A DNA stretch of 64,000 nucleotides, from the NCBI GenBank assembly GCA_036852015.1, contig JAANDG010000013.1, positions 62,001 through 126,000 of the forward strand. The letters run 5' to 3'. This DNA comes from Pelodera strongyloides. Taxonomy: Eukaryota; Nematoda; Chromadorea; Rhabditida; Rhabditidae. Position numbers and translations under genes: made by a program. The notes beneath the pieces were generated by a model. That model saw nothing but the letters and a program-made list of their open reading frames with translations. It ran no database searches and had not been told where the DNA came from. Shown in pieces: positions 30,816 to 41,385 of the stretch (its first letter is position 1; every line of letters begins with the position of its first letter).

Positions 30816-31594
30816 AGGGAATTCGAAAGCGGAACCAGACAAAAAGTGCGCGGCGACTTCGCCCAATCTTTGCCAGGTTCTCCAAGGGAAACTCAGCCAT
30901 CTAGTCAAGAACTACCGAAGTAGCAAAATTTGAAGCTAGTAAACAAACTCGTAGAGTCTGCACGATGACTACACAACTTTGCCCGAAGTATTTATTATAC
31001 ACAAAAGGACAACGGACAATACACATAGGACAACGACAGGGTTTGAGTGCATGATCCAAGGAGCATTCAGGGGCGCCAGGCTCTCTGCTGAATCTCTTTC
31101 GATGCCGGGGAGAACCATCCACTCTGCGACACTGGCGAACACCACCACTTACGTCCACGATGTCCAACGACCACTACGGATCGAAGGGGAAATAGTAGTT
31201 TTGGACGGTTCTACAAAACCGTGATCAGACTTAACGGTTCTGTCAGACCGTGGGCAGTTTAGGGATAACGCTGCCAACCTTAGGGCATTAACCGGTACCG
31301 AGCCGTGATGGAACGCCATAGAGTTCAGCCCGAAGGCCTCTCCCCAAGTGTAGCCACAACTCTCTGCTGTAACCTAGAGTTTATATCTATTAGAAACACA
31401 TGCTAATTAGCTAATTAGTGAATCAATTGATCATCTATCTTCAACTATAGACATGCATATAATTCAGCCGATACGTTACAGTTGCAACGATAGTCGCAAC
31501 AGCTAGGAAGTGTTTACAAAATTTATTCAAATTGTAAATTACTCGAAAAGCGGTAGAATCGGTTTTATGCCGTTCTTATGAAATAGGTGCTTCT

Positions 31595-31711
31595 TTCCCT
31601 CACTAACTCCCTCTCCCTCTCTACATATGCTCTTCCTAGCAGAGTTCTCTCCCTCTCGCGATGTCTCTCCTCCTCTCTGTTTCTCCCCCGTTCTCTCTCT
31701 CTCCCTCGTTC

Positions 31712-31755
<44 letters not shown>
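31595..31755. repeat. (CT)n microsatellite
   Basis: CTCTCTCC/CTCTCTCG units, pure CT at about 31728-31752. Confidence 0.95.
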
Positions 31756-32009
31756 GCTTTTCATTTAGAATTTCATTCAGAAGATTGAGAAGCGAACGGA
31801 TTATACGCAATTACACAAGAGCAATTGCCAATTACATTCTCCCTGGTAATAAAATGGGTCGAAGGAAAAAATTCATAATTACCGGATATGAATATGGTTC
31901 CAGGAAAACTTGCACTAACAATAAGCATAACTCACAAATTTTGAAATTTGCACGGCTACAGACACTCAACAATGCGATAAATTAAAGAGGTATTTATGGG
32001 GGAATGACG

Positions 32010-32185
32010 AGTGACTTGAAGCATTTACTGGAAAACTGCATTATCTTGTATTATACGCAAATTTCTGTGCCCGTTTGTACTTTATACATACTGCAGTTAG
32101 GGTATATAATGGGGCACTGTTTGAAAAAAAATACAGAACGAAGTTGTCCAGTATGAGTTTCACAAACCACGTGTGCCATACAGAA
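32010..32185. repeat. Degenerate family B MITE
   Basis: Right end AGTTTCACAAACCACGTGTG followed by CCATACAGAATTAAAG; the left end is poorly preserved. Immediately adjacent to family C copy 2. Confidence 0.5.
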
Positions 32186-32668
32186 TTAAAGGGATAGGTT
32201 CACCTCGAATTGCACCCTTTTTTATAATTTATATTGATAGTATGACCTATGACGGTCAAAATGCGAAAATTGCAGTAAATTTCCTTTGCTCCCCGTAGTA
32301 GGAGAGCTTGCTCAAAAAAAGCTAAACTACCTCGAATCTATAAAACAATTGGAGTACCGCAGCCATGGTATGTGGGAAATAGCGCAACCGGGCTGGAGAC
32401 TTAGAAAATACAGGGCCCTTTTATCATCCTCTGTCTATCACAACAATATCAGCACCTCCAGTCCTCCTGCGCTATTTCCCACATACCATGGCTGCGGTAC
32501 CCCAATTGTTTTATAGATTCGAGGTAGTTTAGCTTTTTTTGAGCAAGCTCTCCTACTACGGGGAGCAAAGGAAATTTACTGCAATTTTCGCATTTTGACC
32601 GTCATAGGTCATACTATCAACATAAATTATAAAAAAAGGTGCAATTCGAGGTGAACCTATCCCTTTAA
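32186..32668. repeat. Long palindromic MITE, family C copy 2 (TTAA-flanked)
   Basis: TTAAAGGGATAGGTTCACCTC...GTGAACCTATCCCTTTAA. Full palindrome with a short non-palindromic centre (GGGCTGGAGACTTAGAAAAT). Near-identical to copy 1, 2.4 kb away, so recently active or homogenised. Confidence 0.92.
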
Positions 32669-33018
32669 GGGCTCGGGTCACCTGTTAGTTTTACAAACCA
32701 CTTGCTATTCAGTTATGGCATGGGCCATAGCCACAAATCATAAATAAAATTATTTTCAGGAAACCATTTTTTGTAGTTTCAATATGATTTATTGTGGCCA
32801 TAAATAATGTACAATTTACACGCGGGCGTAATTAAAAGGTATGACAACTAAAAATACGAGTGGACTAACATAAGCCAACCTACAATTATATTCAAGTGCA
32901 ATAAAAGAAATGTAGTCAATGAACAAGGCCATAATATATAATGTAATAAGTTAACATCGGAGAAGTTATTTTATGTTGCTGGTTGAGCGCATGAAGCTAT
33001 ATATCGCTAAAAAGAAGC

Positions 33019-34259
33019 CTAGCTGCGGCGAAGGCTGGGCGACGAGCGCGGCGTGAGATAGCGCACGCCGTTTCGCAAGTTTGCTGAGCCCGAGTTCATT
33101 AGCCTGAAATGTTCAATACTAATTATAAACGGAACTGACCAAATGAAAACCATCATGTAGTAACTATCGAGACGTAAATGACAAAGGAAGGAGGAAGCAG
33201 TGATCATGTTTCGCTTGGAAACTTAAGACATTGTAAGGAATTTCATTAGAATCAACTACACTTTATTCATTTATGTGTGACTTGACAAATACTAACAACA
33301 AGCCTCGTCTCCCTCAATCCTCAAGCAAGGAAACTATCCCCATCTAGGAACTACACATAATAGCTCGTATTCTTTTTTTTTACTACACATAATAGCCCGT
33401 AGTCGATGGAAACGTTCCGTTTGGGAAATCCTTTGTATGCTAATTTCTCGACTATCTAGACTAGCTGGAGGAAAAATTTGCATACGAATGAGCTCCCAAA
33501 CGGAACATTCCCGTCGACCCGAGAATACGGGCTATTATTACTACCTGTCAGGTAGACATTCAACAAATTGTATAGCGCGTTCTAATAAGGGTTCCTATAT
33601 TGGACGAGATTGTTCTTCTGCATTCTGATCCTCACGTGTTACGTAATCTGTGCCATTCCGGCTCCAGACTCCAGACTTCGGAGGTCACAGAAATTTGCAT
33701 ATAATACACGGAAATGTCGTTGTGAAGAATACTTTTCAATACCACAAGCAATACCGTTTTAATAACTAATTACAACAAAGAAACGAGGAAAATAACATAT
33801 AACTTACGTAATCGAAAGAACATATCTAACGCCCAACTAAATTCCTAAATTGTAAAATAAAGTAAATGACGTAATGATTGAGGCAACTCTCAGAAAACCG
33901 CTCCTGAACTCTTTTTCACCCCGTAACGTCAAGAACAGACAGAACGAAATGAATTGGTTGGAAAAGCCGTCGTCTAATTAACCACAATAGAAAAGGATGC
34001 TGGGGAGCGACCTATCACTCACACAAGATACATGTATTGCCTGAACTTGTCAGAAACACACGAAAATCTATCATGTAGAATATAATATTTTTGTTTTATT
34101 TTATGCAAATGTCATTGAAGTCACAAACACGCCCCGTTTATCTAACATAAGCGCCACTTACTGTATAACCACTTCTTCGCTCACATACGGCGCACAACTG
34201 GCGCGACAGCGGCCCACTAGCGGCTGAACAAATTGAGCCAGAGATCCAAACCTTTTCAT
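33019..34259 (-). CDS. Small two-exon gene, 60-residue basic protein, function unknown
   Basis: Exon 1 34259-34162 starts MKRFGSLAQFVQPLVGRCRA and ends at a good donor (CA/GTAAGT). Exon 2 33103-33019 follows ATTTCAG and ends RSSPSLRRS-stop. The junction keeps phase and joins EEVVIQ to LMNSGSANLRNGVRYLTPR. Codon use is GC-rich at third positions against AT-rich surroundings, which supports coding. The amino end is Arg-rich, hydrophobic and without acidic residues for about 24 positions, as in a mitochondrial presequence, but I do not recognise the family. No splice acceptor lies just before the ATG, unlike most genes here. It could instead be two exons of a larger, partly missed gene. Confidence 0.5.
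33390..33538. repeat. AATAGCCCGTA-ended hairpin element
   Basis: Ends AATAGCCCGTAGTCGATGGAA and GAATACGGGCTATT; inner arms AACGTTCCGTTTGGGA and TCCCAAACGGAACATT. Shares its first ten bases with 29278-29575. A fragment of the same end (AATAGCTCGTATTC) lies at about 33359-33373. Confidence 0.75.
33640..33765. repeat. Degenerate family B MITE
   Basis: AATTTGCATATAATACACGG and CTTTTCAATACCACAAGCAA followed by TACCGTTTTAATAAC. The left end is decayed. Confidence 0.5.
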
Positions 34260-35099
34260 AATAGAATCCGCTCTCATAGATACGGCTTTTTCTGACCGTA
34301 TGGTACAATTATGTTACACATATTACATATAGGTCCACAGACGGCATCGCCGCCTGAGGCGACTTTCCAATACTCCGAAGGCGATACTTCGAAGTACTCG
34401 TGAAAAGTGGGAATGGTTATTTAGATGTAGCGTCTGAAGCGTATATATTCCAATGTTCATGTAATAAGAGTCAGTGACGATTATTTTGGAGAGTTGCGAA
34501 AAGTTTGCCTGCTTGTACAAATCGTTACGGACATAGAAACGCATTAAGAAACTTTGCTCCTTTATATAATAGAATTAAAAACGTTAGTATTAAAACTGAA
34601 ACAACCGTTTTGGCTGTCAATTTTACTTATGGTAAGAAAAACTTCGCCAACATCTACGAGGTTGAGGGTTGAGGCGTTTCAATATTAATGCGACACGACA
34701 TTTTTAGACCATGAAAACAGACGAACCGAGCTGTCACTCAATATAAACGGGCAGAAAGCAAAAAAAAACTGAAGAAAAATTTGAATTTTAGGTCTGGCCA
34801 AAGTGGCAACTATTGCATTTAATGAGTCAGGTCCATACCACATAATGGATTTACTGAAGATGAATAATAATAATTAATCATCGATTAAGCGTTTGCGTTT
34901 CGGAGTTTTACCGTACCGAAAACTGACATGGTAGCTGCTGGTGCATAACATTGTTTCTAAGTTGTTGTCATAATCCATAACATCAGGAATTTACCAACAG
35001 CAGGAAAGCATTCACTGAAAATTGATGGTTACTGGGCGCTCGTTGTTTGCGTTCATATGTTCATTACAGGAAAATTTAATGTGCTCCGAAACCAAATAA

Positions 35100-35430
35100 T
35101 ACTCCTGCCACCAAATGGGTGGTTTCCACCCAAAAACCATTTGGTGACTGGTTAGTGACTGGTGGCCATATGGTAACCAATTCACGACGGTTTTCGAGGA
35201 AACATGGTCACCACAATGTCACCAAGTGGTCACCAAAAGGATTGGCTCACGAAAAAAACAGTGAACCTTCACGGAATGGTTCTTCCGTTTCATATGCAAG
35301 TGACTAATTTTTCCTCGAAAAGTGTCCGCAAATGGTCATACTGTGGTCGCCCAATGGTCGGTGACCGGTCACCGAATGCAAACGGTTCGCAAATGTATAT
35401 AATGTGTTCGCCAAACGGTCTTTCTCTTTG
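35100..35430. repeat. CACCAAATGG repeat block
   Basis: Many variants of GGTCACCAAATGG / CCAAATGGTTTTTG / GTCACCAATG over about 330 bp, in both orientations. The longest copy of the family also present at 2139 and 15090. Confidence 0.65.
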
Positions 35431-35748
35431 ACCATAGATGTATCTTCTTTAAGATCCTTTTTTCTTGCAAGGTCAATTTGGATATTTTACCTTATTCACT
35501 TAGTTAGTAGTGACTTTTTGTATTGCATTGTAACCTGGACCCCCCCCCCCCCCCCACCATATGCACTCTTCGGTTCCCATAGATAATTTTTTTGCTGCGC
35601 TAAATAGTGTGATCTTTAGAATAATATGAGGAATCCGTGAAAATAGTAAAATAGTAGTTAAAAATTCGTTAGCAGTCACCGAGGAAGCCTCCGAAGAGAA
35701 CCACCAGATATGCCCATTCCGGCACTGCATTTCTTTTTCAAATCGCCT

Positions 35749-35930
35749 CAAAGCGAAATACCGGCCGGTTTTTGAAACACATCTCAAGTACTTGCATTCC
35801 TATGCATTCATGCAACGTGGGGTCTAATTGAGGTCTAGTTTTATTCTAATTTCTACTCATTTGCATATGCTGCATAACAAAGCAGGTGTACGCAATGCGT
35901 TTCAAAAACCGGCCGGTATTTCGCTTTAAA
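35749..35930. repeat. Family A MITE
   Basis: Left AAAGCGAAATACCGGCCGGT; right CCGGCCGGTATTTCGCTTTA. Full length, octamer inside. Confidence 0.92.
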
Positions 35931-36616
35931 AACATTTCTTTTTCAAATCTGGTTCTTCGTCATTTGTATTGTGGTGTAGTCTGACGAACCGACTTTTTCT
36001 CTGGGTACTCCACACTGCGGTGGTCTATACAAAATGGGCGGGGAAACAAATGGCAGTGAACGCATCGGATTTGGTTATTAGTTCTCAAAACGATATTTAG
36101 CATACTGTACTAAAATTGTGAGGCGCCCGTTGAATGTTCCTTTGCATGCACGACTGCAAATCCAACTTTATTTTGTTTGTTTTTGGGGGTGTGTATCCCG
36201 TGTTTTTTGCTAATTATAAGCTTACTTGTTTACGTTTTAATGTTGAAAACATCGTGCTCCTAAGGAGAACCTCAGCAAGGTTGCTGCACCGGCTTGACCG
36301 AAAAATGGACCCAGCGCGGTCGCTGCACGGGTGGCTGAGCAACCTCACACTTTTGTGGAAATTTTTCATTCCTCTCAAATACTGACAAGAGCGCGGGCGA
36401 GGCATTTGTTGACGCGGTTGCTGCACCTGGTCCAGCAAGCGCGTTCTTTGCACTACCGCAACGCAGTAGAAAAGCGAAGCGGTCCGGAGAACCGGAGAAT
36501 TTTTCGCAAAGTTTTGTCGACCTGCCTTTCTTGCTTTTACCTTTCGCTATGTTTTCCGGTTATGTTTTGATTAAAGATATCGTTTCAAAAATGCGCCAGC
36601 TTTAAGGTGTGAGGAG

Positions 36617-38075
36617 ATGCCGCTGGAGGAAAAGGAACCATTTGGATTCGTTGATATTTACTGCGAAGGTGAGTAATGATTCTGTGATGATTGTAAATGA
36701 GGATGTGGATCAGTCAGTTACAGGACTACCTGGTTTTAATTTTCAGGTTGATTTGGCGGGGACAGCGAACAAAAACGCTAACGATTTTCGGGCGCAAGCC
36801 GCTCTCACTGTGAAGCTGCTCCTCCTACCTCCTGTGATTGTTTTGGAGAAATTTAACGTAACGATGGTAAGTTGGTTTACTGTTCCTCTTACATGGGTGT
36901 GTTGTTTCTAGTATGTCCAGATAATAATGTAAGGTGAAACCCTCTTGTGACTTGATATTCGCTAAACGCATTGCTTCTAGGATCTTCATTTTGTTGTTGA
37001 AATATCAGAGACAGTTTAAGGAGTGACTGAAGGCCGACGGAATGAAGCCTACACCAAACGAGAAAGAGATGCGGCCGGGAAAGAAGAGGAGAACTGAAAA
37101 GCAGTCGCATGGAAGGTTCGTGGCTAACGTTAAAGTTTTTTGCGATTATTTCGAGGTGTAAGACCCCGGCGTATTCACTGTTGCATTCTTTCTAATCAAT
37201 CATTTGATAGTGCTTTAACAATACTTGACTTGGACTCTACTTGTTTACGTATTTTGCAAGAGTTGCTCAGTTGCTCAGCACTGACTTGGCCATGTCATGG
37301 CAGAGGCTTGAGTATAAATACTAGCAACGTAATGAACAGTTGCGGGAACCTTTCTATAACTTGTTTATAACTAATCGCATAGTGTTGTTGATAGTTATCT
37401 GTATTCTAAGTAGTTTTATATGTATTCAGAGTATTTTTTGATAAATATTTCTGTTATGTTTCACAGATATTCGTCTGTACAAACAGATACTGAGCGACAA
37501 GAGTAGACGAGAATAGTAACAGTGTTTATTAGCAATACAGAAGGCAGTTGTATAGCTGATATAATGAGCAATGAGTGTTAGGCAGTAGCCCTTATATACT
37601 GGTGGCTACGTGCAGGAACACACAATCATGCCAACGGGCAATTACTATTACTAGAGAGTGAAACATTGATCTTCCAAAGACTAAAGATCAAGGAGTAACT
37701 GTAAGTGATAACTGAAACACAATGATAGTGAGCAAACTACATACAATAATTAATCTTAGGTATATACCGTAATACCTAACAATTTCTATAATTATATTGT
37801 CTTTATGCATTAATAACTAGCCACACGTAACGGCCAGTGTAGGTTAGTTATAGAGGTTTGCAATCCGTCTTTTACATCGATTCGGTTCTGAATTATAAGT
37901 TAAAAGTTGCCAACTTTGGTTACTCCATACCGTATCTGTACATTTTAATGCATAGTGTTTTTTTTTCAGCTCGTCATTGGATAGCATATGTGTGGCTCTG
38001 GCGGCGCAATCAACTGGCGTCTTCTCTGAGGATGAAATTTCGAGTCTTCGCAAATGGATCTTCTGTACATACTAA
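36617..38075 (+). pseudogene. Possible spliced gene inside the TIR element, with in-frame TGA
   Basis: Four candidate exons: 36617-36668 (starts MPLEEKEPFGFVDIYCE, donor AAG/GTGAGT), 36766-36866 (or from 36747 by a better TTTTCAG that breaks frame), 37009-37115 (basic, PTPNEKEMRPGKKRRTEKQ) and 37970-38075 (ends EDEISSLRKWIFCTY-stop). The last two join in phase. The third is open except for a TGA at 37024-37026. That could mean decay, a weak acceptor after 37032 that skips the stop, or recoding. I do not recognise the protein (about 140 residues). Being bounded by terminal inverted repeats, it is probably a transposon-carried gene or its remnant. Confidence 0.4.
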
Positions 38076-38340
38076 TACACTAATACTACGCAAAAACTAG
38101 CCCACATACGTGAATTTATTCGTTCGATCCCATCCAGTGTGCTAATGTTCCTTGCTGTTATAGTTCATATACTGTGCTAATATGTTCTAAGCTTGATTTT
38201 TGACATTTATTTTGTAGTGATAGTTGACAAGTTTGCCTTACCATATCAGCCTACTACATATCGTGCTCTCCTAGACTATTTAGCGTATATTTTACATCGC
38301 ACATTATTTGATTGTTTGTTATTCCAAGTTCGTGATCCTT

Positions 38341-38385
38341 TTAATAACTTGTAGCTTTCGATGGACATCGAAAGCTAAGTTATTA
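38341..38385. repeat. Perfect short hairpin
   Basis: TTAATAACTT-GTAGCTTTCGATG pairs with CATCGAAAGCTAAGTTATTAA around a 2-base centre; stem about 20 bp with a small bulge. Lies within the TIR element. Confidence 0.8.
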
Positions 38386-39188
38386 AAGTAGGTATGTAGT
38401 AAGCCGGTGGCAAGGCAAACTTGTAGTTATAGGTAGTATTCCCGTCTAAATTCTGGTTATTGGCTATTCTTTATGAACTTTATTCTAGTATTTTGATATT
38501 TTTATTTGCGTAAAAATAAAATTTTCTGTTGTGGACGAAATAGTGCATAAAATGTGGTGGGTTAGACACCGGAGGAAAAGAAAATAGTGCACAGGTTGTG
38601 AGGGATCAGATGTGTAAGAAAAGGAAATAGTGCACAAATTATGAGGGAGGAGACGGAAAAATTCGAGGAAATAGTGTGTGTTTGTAGTAGAGGGCAGAGA
38701 ATTCAATGCTTTTGAAAATTGACGCGGTTGCTGCACCAGGCCAATACACGGTCGCTGCACCGACCCTCTACAGGGGTGCGCCGCGGCAAAAACTGACTCG
38801 GTTGCTGCACCGACTCTAGCACCCGCGTATCACCGACACTGACGCCCTCGCTAGGAGCCGGTGCAGCACCCTTGCTGAGGTTGTCCTGAGTTGACGCCTG
38901 TTGATTTGGTTATCTGGCGTACGAATCCAGTATAGATAGAGATAGATTTGACCGAATGTGTACATGTACACTTGAAGTCTGGTCTCTTATTTTTTTGTCG
39001 GTTTATTTACCTGTAAATAAGAGTGAACCTTGGTAGAAAAACACAGAACATTCGTAATTAATTAACAAGGTGTTTTAAGAGGTTTTATGCATATTCTTCA
39101 TACTTTCTTTTTTTTCGTTCCTTTCGTCTCCTCTTCTTCATTGGCAAGGTGTACTTAGTTTAGCTTTACTTCTTATAGTGTTTTAGGT

Positions 39189-40988
39189 ATGCTAGCTGCA
39201 CGCACTTTGGGACTTGCGCGCATGTCAGTGCGCCGTGCATCTGCTTTCCAGCAGATCCCCACAAATGCCGGAAAGACCCCACCCACACTTGAGCAGTTCG
39301 ACCCCCTGAACCCCGGAGAGTGGCAACTTGGAGTGAGTAATTAACTTATGTTTGTTTTTGTTCATCGTGTATTCATTTTTATTATCATTATGGTTTGTTA
39401 ATTTGCTCTAAATGTCGTGTCGTAGTTTGTAAACCATAGTTCTTGTTGATTTAGCTGAACTGCTGAACATATTTTAGGGCATCGGCAGTCTATTTTTTTA
39501 GAGTAGTAATTTCATCCGGATATATGCAACGCACATTCTGATTACGTTTTGTCAAATAGTTTTATGTATTTAACACGTCGGATCACTTTGTTACTTATTA
39601 TTTACAATGACCTGGTAACTCAGGGTATTTCCTAAAATTTAGTGGTGGTTGACAAGGCTTTCAGAAGCATACAGAATCAAGGCAGCCGACATGTTCCAAG
39701 TCTTAGGGCGATTTATTAGTTACAAATGGATTGTTTGATATTTTCAATGTTTATCCGTCACGTGTTTCATGTTTACACAAACAATACGTTTAGGCTGGAG
39801 GAAAGATCCTTCCTCGTCTTCCCGAGGGAACACGTGTTGGAAACCTCGTTATGGGCAAGTACGGTCTCTACGATCCCGTGTTGAAGAAGCGAGTAGACAC
39901 TTATGCTGTAAGTTCGATCTTCGACTCTATCATTATTTTATAGACCTAGTACAATTTTATTATTTATATACATATAGTTCTATTGTTCCGGGTATCGCGA
40001 AGTTATGTGTATTGATTATTGATAAATTTATGATATAGTTCTCGTACCACTTCTGCTGAATATTTTAATCGCCGAGGTGGTTCGTTAGTTCGTTTGGCTG
40101 TGGGCTCGCCAGCGGTCTCTTAGCTTAGGATATGGTCCCGTGGTCCCCGCATAAATTGTGATTGTGAGTGCGTATGATGAACGCGTTCTTACTTTATCTA
40201 AGAGGCAGAATATAGATAAATTTTGTCCAACGATCTATATATTAGCGTGAAGAGAATGATGTGCGCGGTTTTTCTATATGTATTTGTTTGTTTTAGCAAG
40301 CGCTTTTGGACGGAAAGAAGTCTGAGGAAGGTGGTGCCTTTGATAGAGGAGCGACCCTCATTGCCAAGACCCTCGGAACAGCCTGCTTCATCCTTGGTAT
40401 GTCTGTTTATAAAGCAGTATAACAGAGGTTTTTGAAAAGCAAGTTGGACTGTTGGACAATTTCATTTTCATGAGTTTGCGTTGTACGCAAATAAACATGA
40501 TTAGACTGCGGTTCTTTATATACGCTACATGGGAATACGGCGTCAAAATACGCTTCAAAAACCGGTTGTTACACCGGATTCAAGAAGGAAGTATAGTATA
40601 CGTATGTAATGAAAGTATTCTTTTAAGTAAGAAATTTTGAACTCATTAGTTATAATTGACACGTTCTATAGAGACAATATTCGGCGAATTTTTGAGACAT
40701 CTTTATTGCATTTTTTCATTTTCAATCCAAATCTGAGTGGTGTCGAGAAATGAAAAAAAAAACTGGTATATATCAATACTATCAACTTATTAGCTTAAAT
40801 AATTATAAAATAACATTTCAGAAACTTATTTGTACTTAGATAATTATAAAATAACATTTCAGCAACTTATTTGTACTTAGATAATTAGAAAATAACATTA
40901 AACATTTTCAGGCATTTACAACTTGGTAACTTTGGTTGTCGGACACCCTCTCCCTCCCTTTACCGGAATGAAGGCCCCTGGATCGTAA
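39189..40988 (+). CDS. Small membrane protein with mitochondrial-type presequence, family not recognised
   Basis: Four exons keep phase: 39189-39332, 39794-39907, 40297-40396, 40912-40988; 144 residues. The first about 25 residues (MLAARTLGLARMSVRRASAF) have Arg, Ala and Ser and no acid, as in mitochondrial import signals. A conserved-looking middle (PRLPEGTRVGNLVMGKYGLY) is followed by one membrane segment, TACFILGIYNLVTLVV, and a Pro-rich tail. Length, presequence and single late TM resemble accessory subunits of respiratory complexes, but this is inference and I cannot name it. Codon use is GC-ending and strongly biased, suggesting high expression. The ATG lies two bases after a TTTTAG acceptor. 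AATAAA at 41065 follows the stop by 77 bp. Confidence 0.85.
40417..40572. repeat. Degenerate family A variant in last intron of the 144-residue gene
   Basis: AAGCAGTATAACAGAGGTTT followed by TTGAAAAGC; right end CGCTTCAAAAACCGGTTGTT. Interior TACGCAAATAAACATGATTA matches family A. Confidence 0.6.
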
Positions 40989-41064
40989 CTATTTAACGCG
41001 TGTAGATAGTAGAACCTTTTGATTTGATTTTGATTAGTTCTACGAAAATATTGTTCTTCTTTAT

Positions 41065-41070
41065 AATAAA
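41065..41070 (+). promoter_or_regulatory. Polyadenylation signal
   Basis: AATAAA 77 bp after the stop of the 144-residue gene, followed by GTTGTTCGTG...TGTCTGTGTCTG, a typical GT-rich downstream element. Confidence 0.6.
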
Positions 41071-41224
41071 GTTGTTCGTGAACGATGTCTGTGTCTGTAT
41101 TTTCTTCCTAGAATAAAGTTTATTCTACCTTGTGCTATTTTATTTTATTGTTGTGGTGATGTGATGTGAACATATTTTCTTGCACTTGTGCACGCCAGCT
41201 AGGGATTTTATGTAATGCGCGTTT

Positions 41225-41330
41225 CGTGTTTTAAACCGGTGTAACAGCCGGTATTTGATGCGTATTTTTGAAAACTGTTTACAGTGTCCGTCATACGTTT
41301 CAAATACCTGCTGTTATATCGCTTTAACTT
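41225..41330. repeat. Short family A variant hairpin
   Basis: TAACAGCCGGTATTTGATGC and CGTTTCAAATACCTGCTGTT followed by ATATCGCTTTAA. Lies between the 144-residue gene and AKTIP. Confidence 0.7.
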
Positions 41331-41385
41331 GTGAGCTTTAGGTTTCAAAATTTTTCGCAATTGGAAACAGAAGATTGATGCATCG

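Larger units (their letters stand above)
28594..33018. other. Repeat-rich intergenic region
   Basis: Between the first cyclase exon and the small - strand gene. Holds MITEs at 28800-28981, 29278-29575, 29655-29757, 29764-30235 and 32186-32668, a degenerate GC-rich tandem repeat at 30600-30815, a CT tract at 31595-31755, and about 350 bp (about 31010-31380) of non-AT-rich sequence I could not assign, possibly a degraded retroelement. Confidence 0.5.
34260..36261. other. Intergenic region with repeats
   Basis: Contains the GGTCACCAAATGG block (35100-35430), a C homopolymer (about 35540-35555) and a family A MITE (35749-35930). No coding exon recognised. Confidence 0.5.
36262..38890. mobile_element. 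TIR-bounded DNA transposon-like element (about 2.6 kb)
   Basis: The left end CTAAGGAGAACCTCAGCAAGG continuing TTGCTGCACCGGCT is the inverted match of the right end, which reads AGCCGGTGCAGCACCCTTGC then TGAGGTTGTCCTGAG. Subterminal regions hold seven GGTYGCTGCACC words (near 36280, 36319, 36415, 38726, 38750, 38800, and inverted at 38859), the pattern of transposase-binding subrepeats. Between them lies the candidate gene 36617-38075. I could not settle a target-site duplication, so no superfamily is assigned. Confidence 0.65.

Noticed and set aside
30459..30933. Overlapping open frames giving repeated HKxxAPGxRHTK peptides
   Set aside because: All frames of the strand are open because of the tandem repeat; no start, splice or family support.
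31565..31985. Ser/Leu-rich and Arg/Glu-rich open frames
   Set aside because: Translations of the CT microsatellite.
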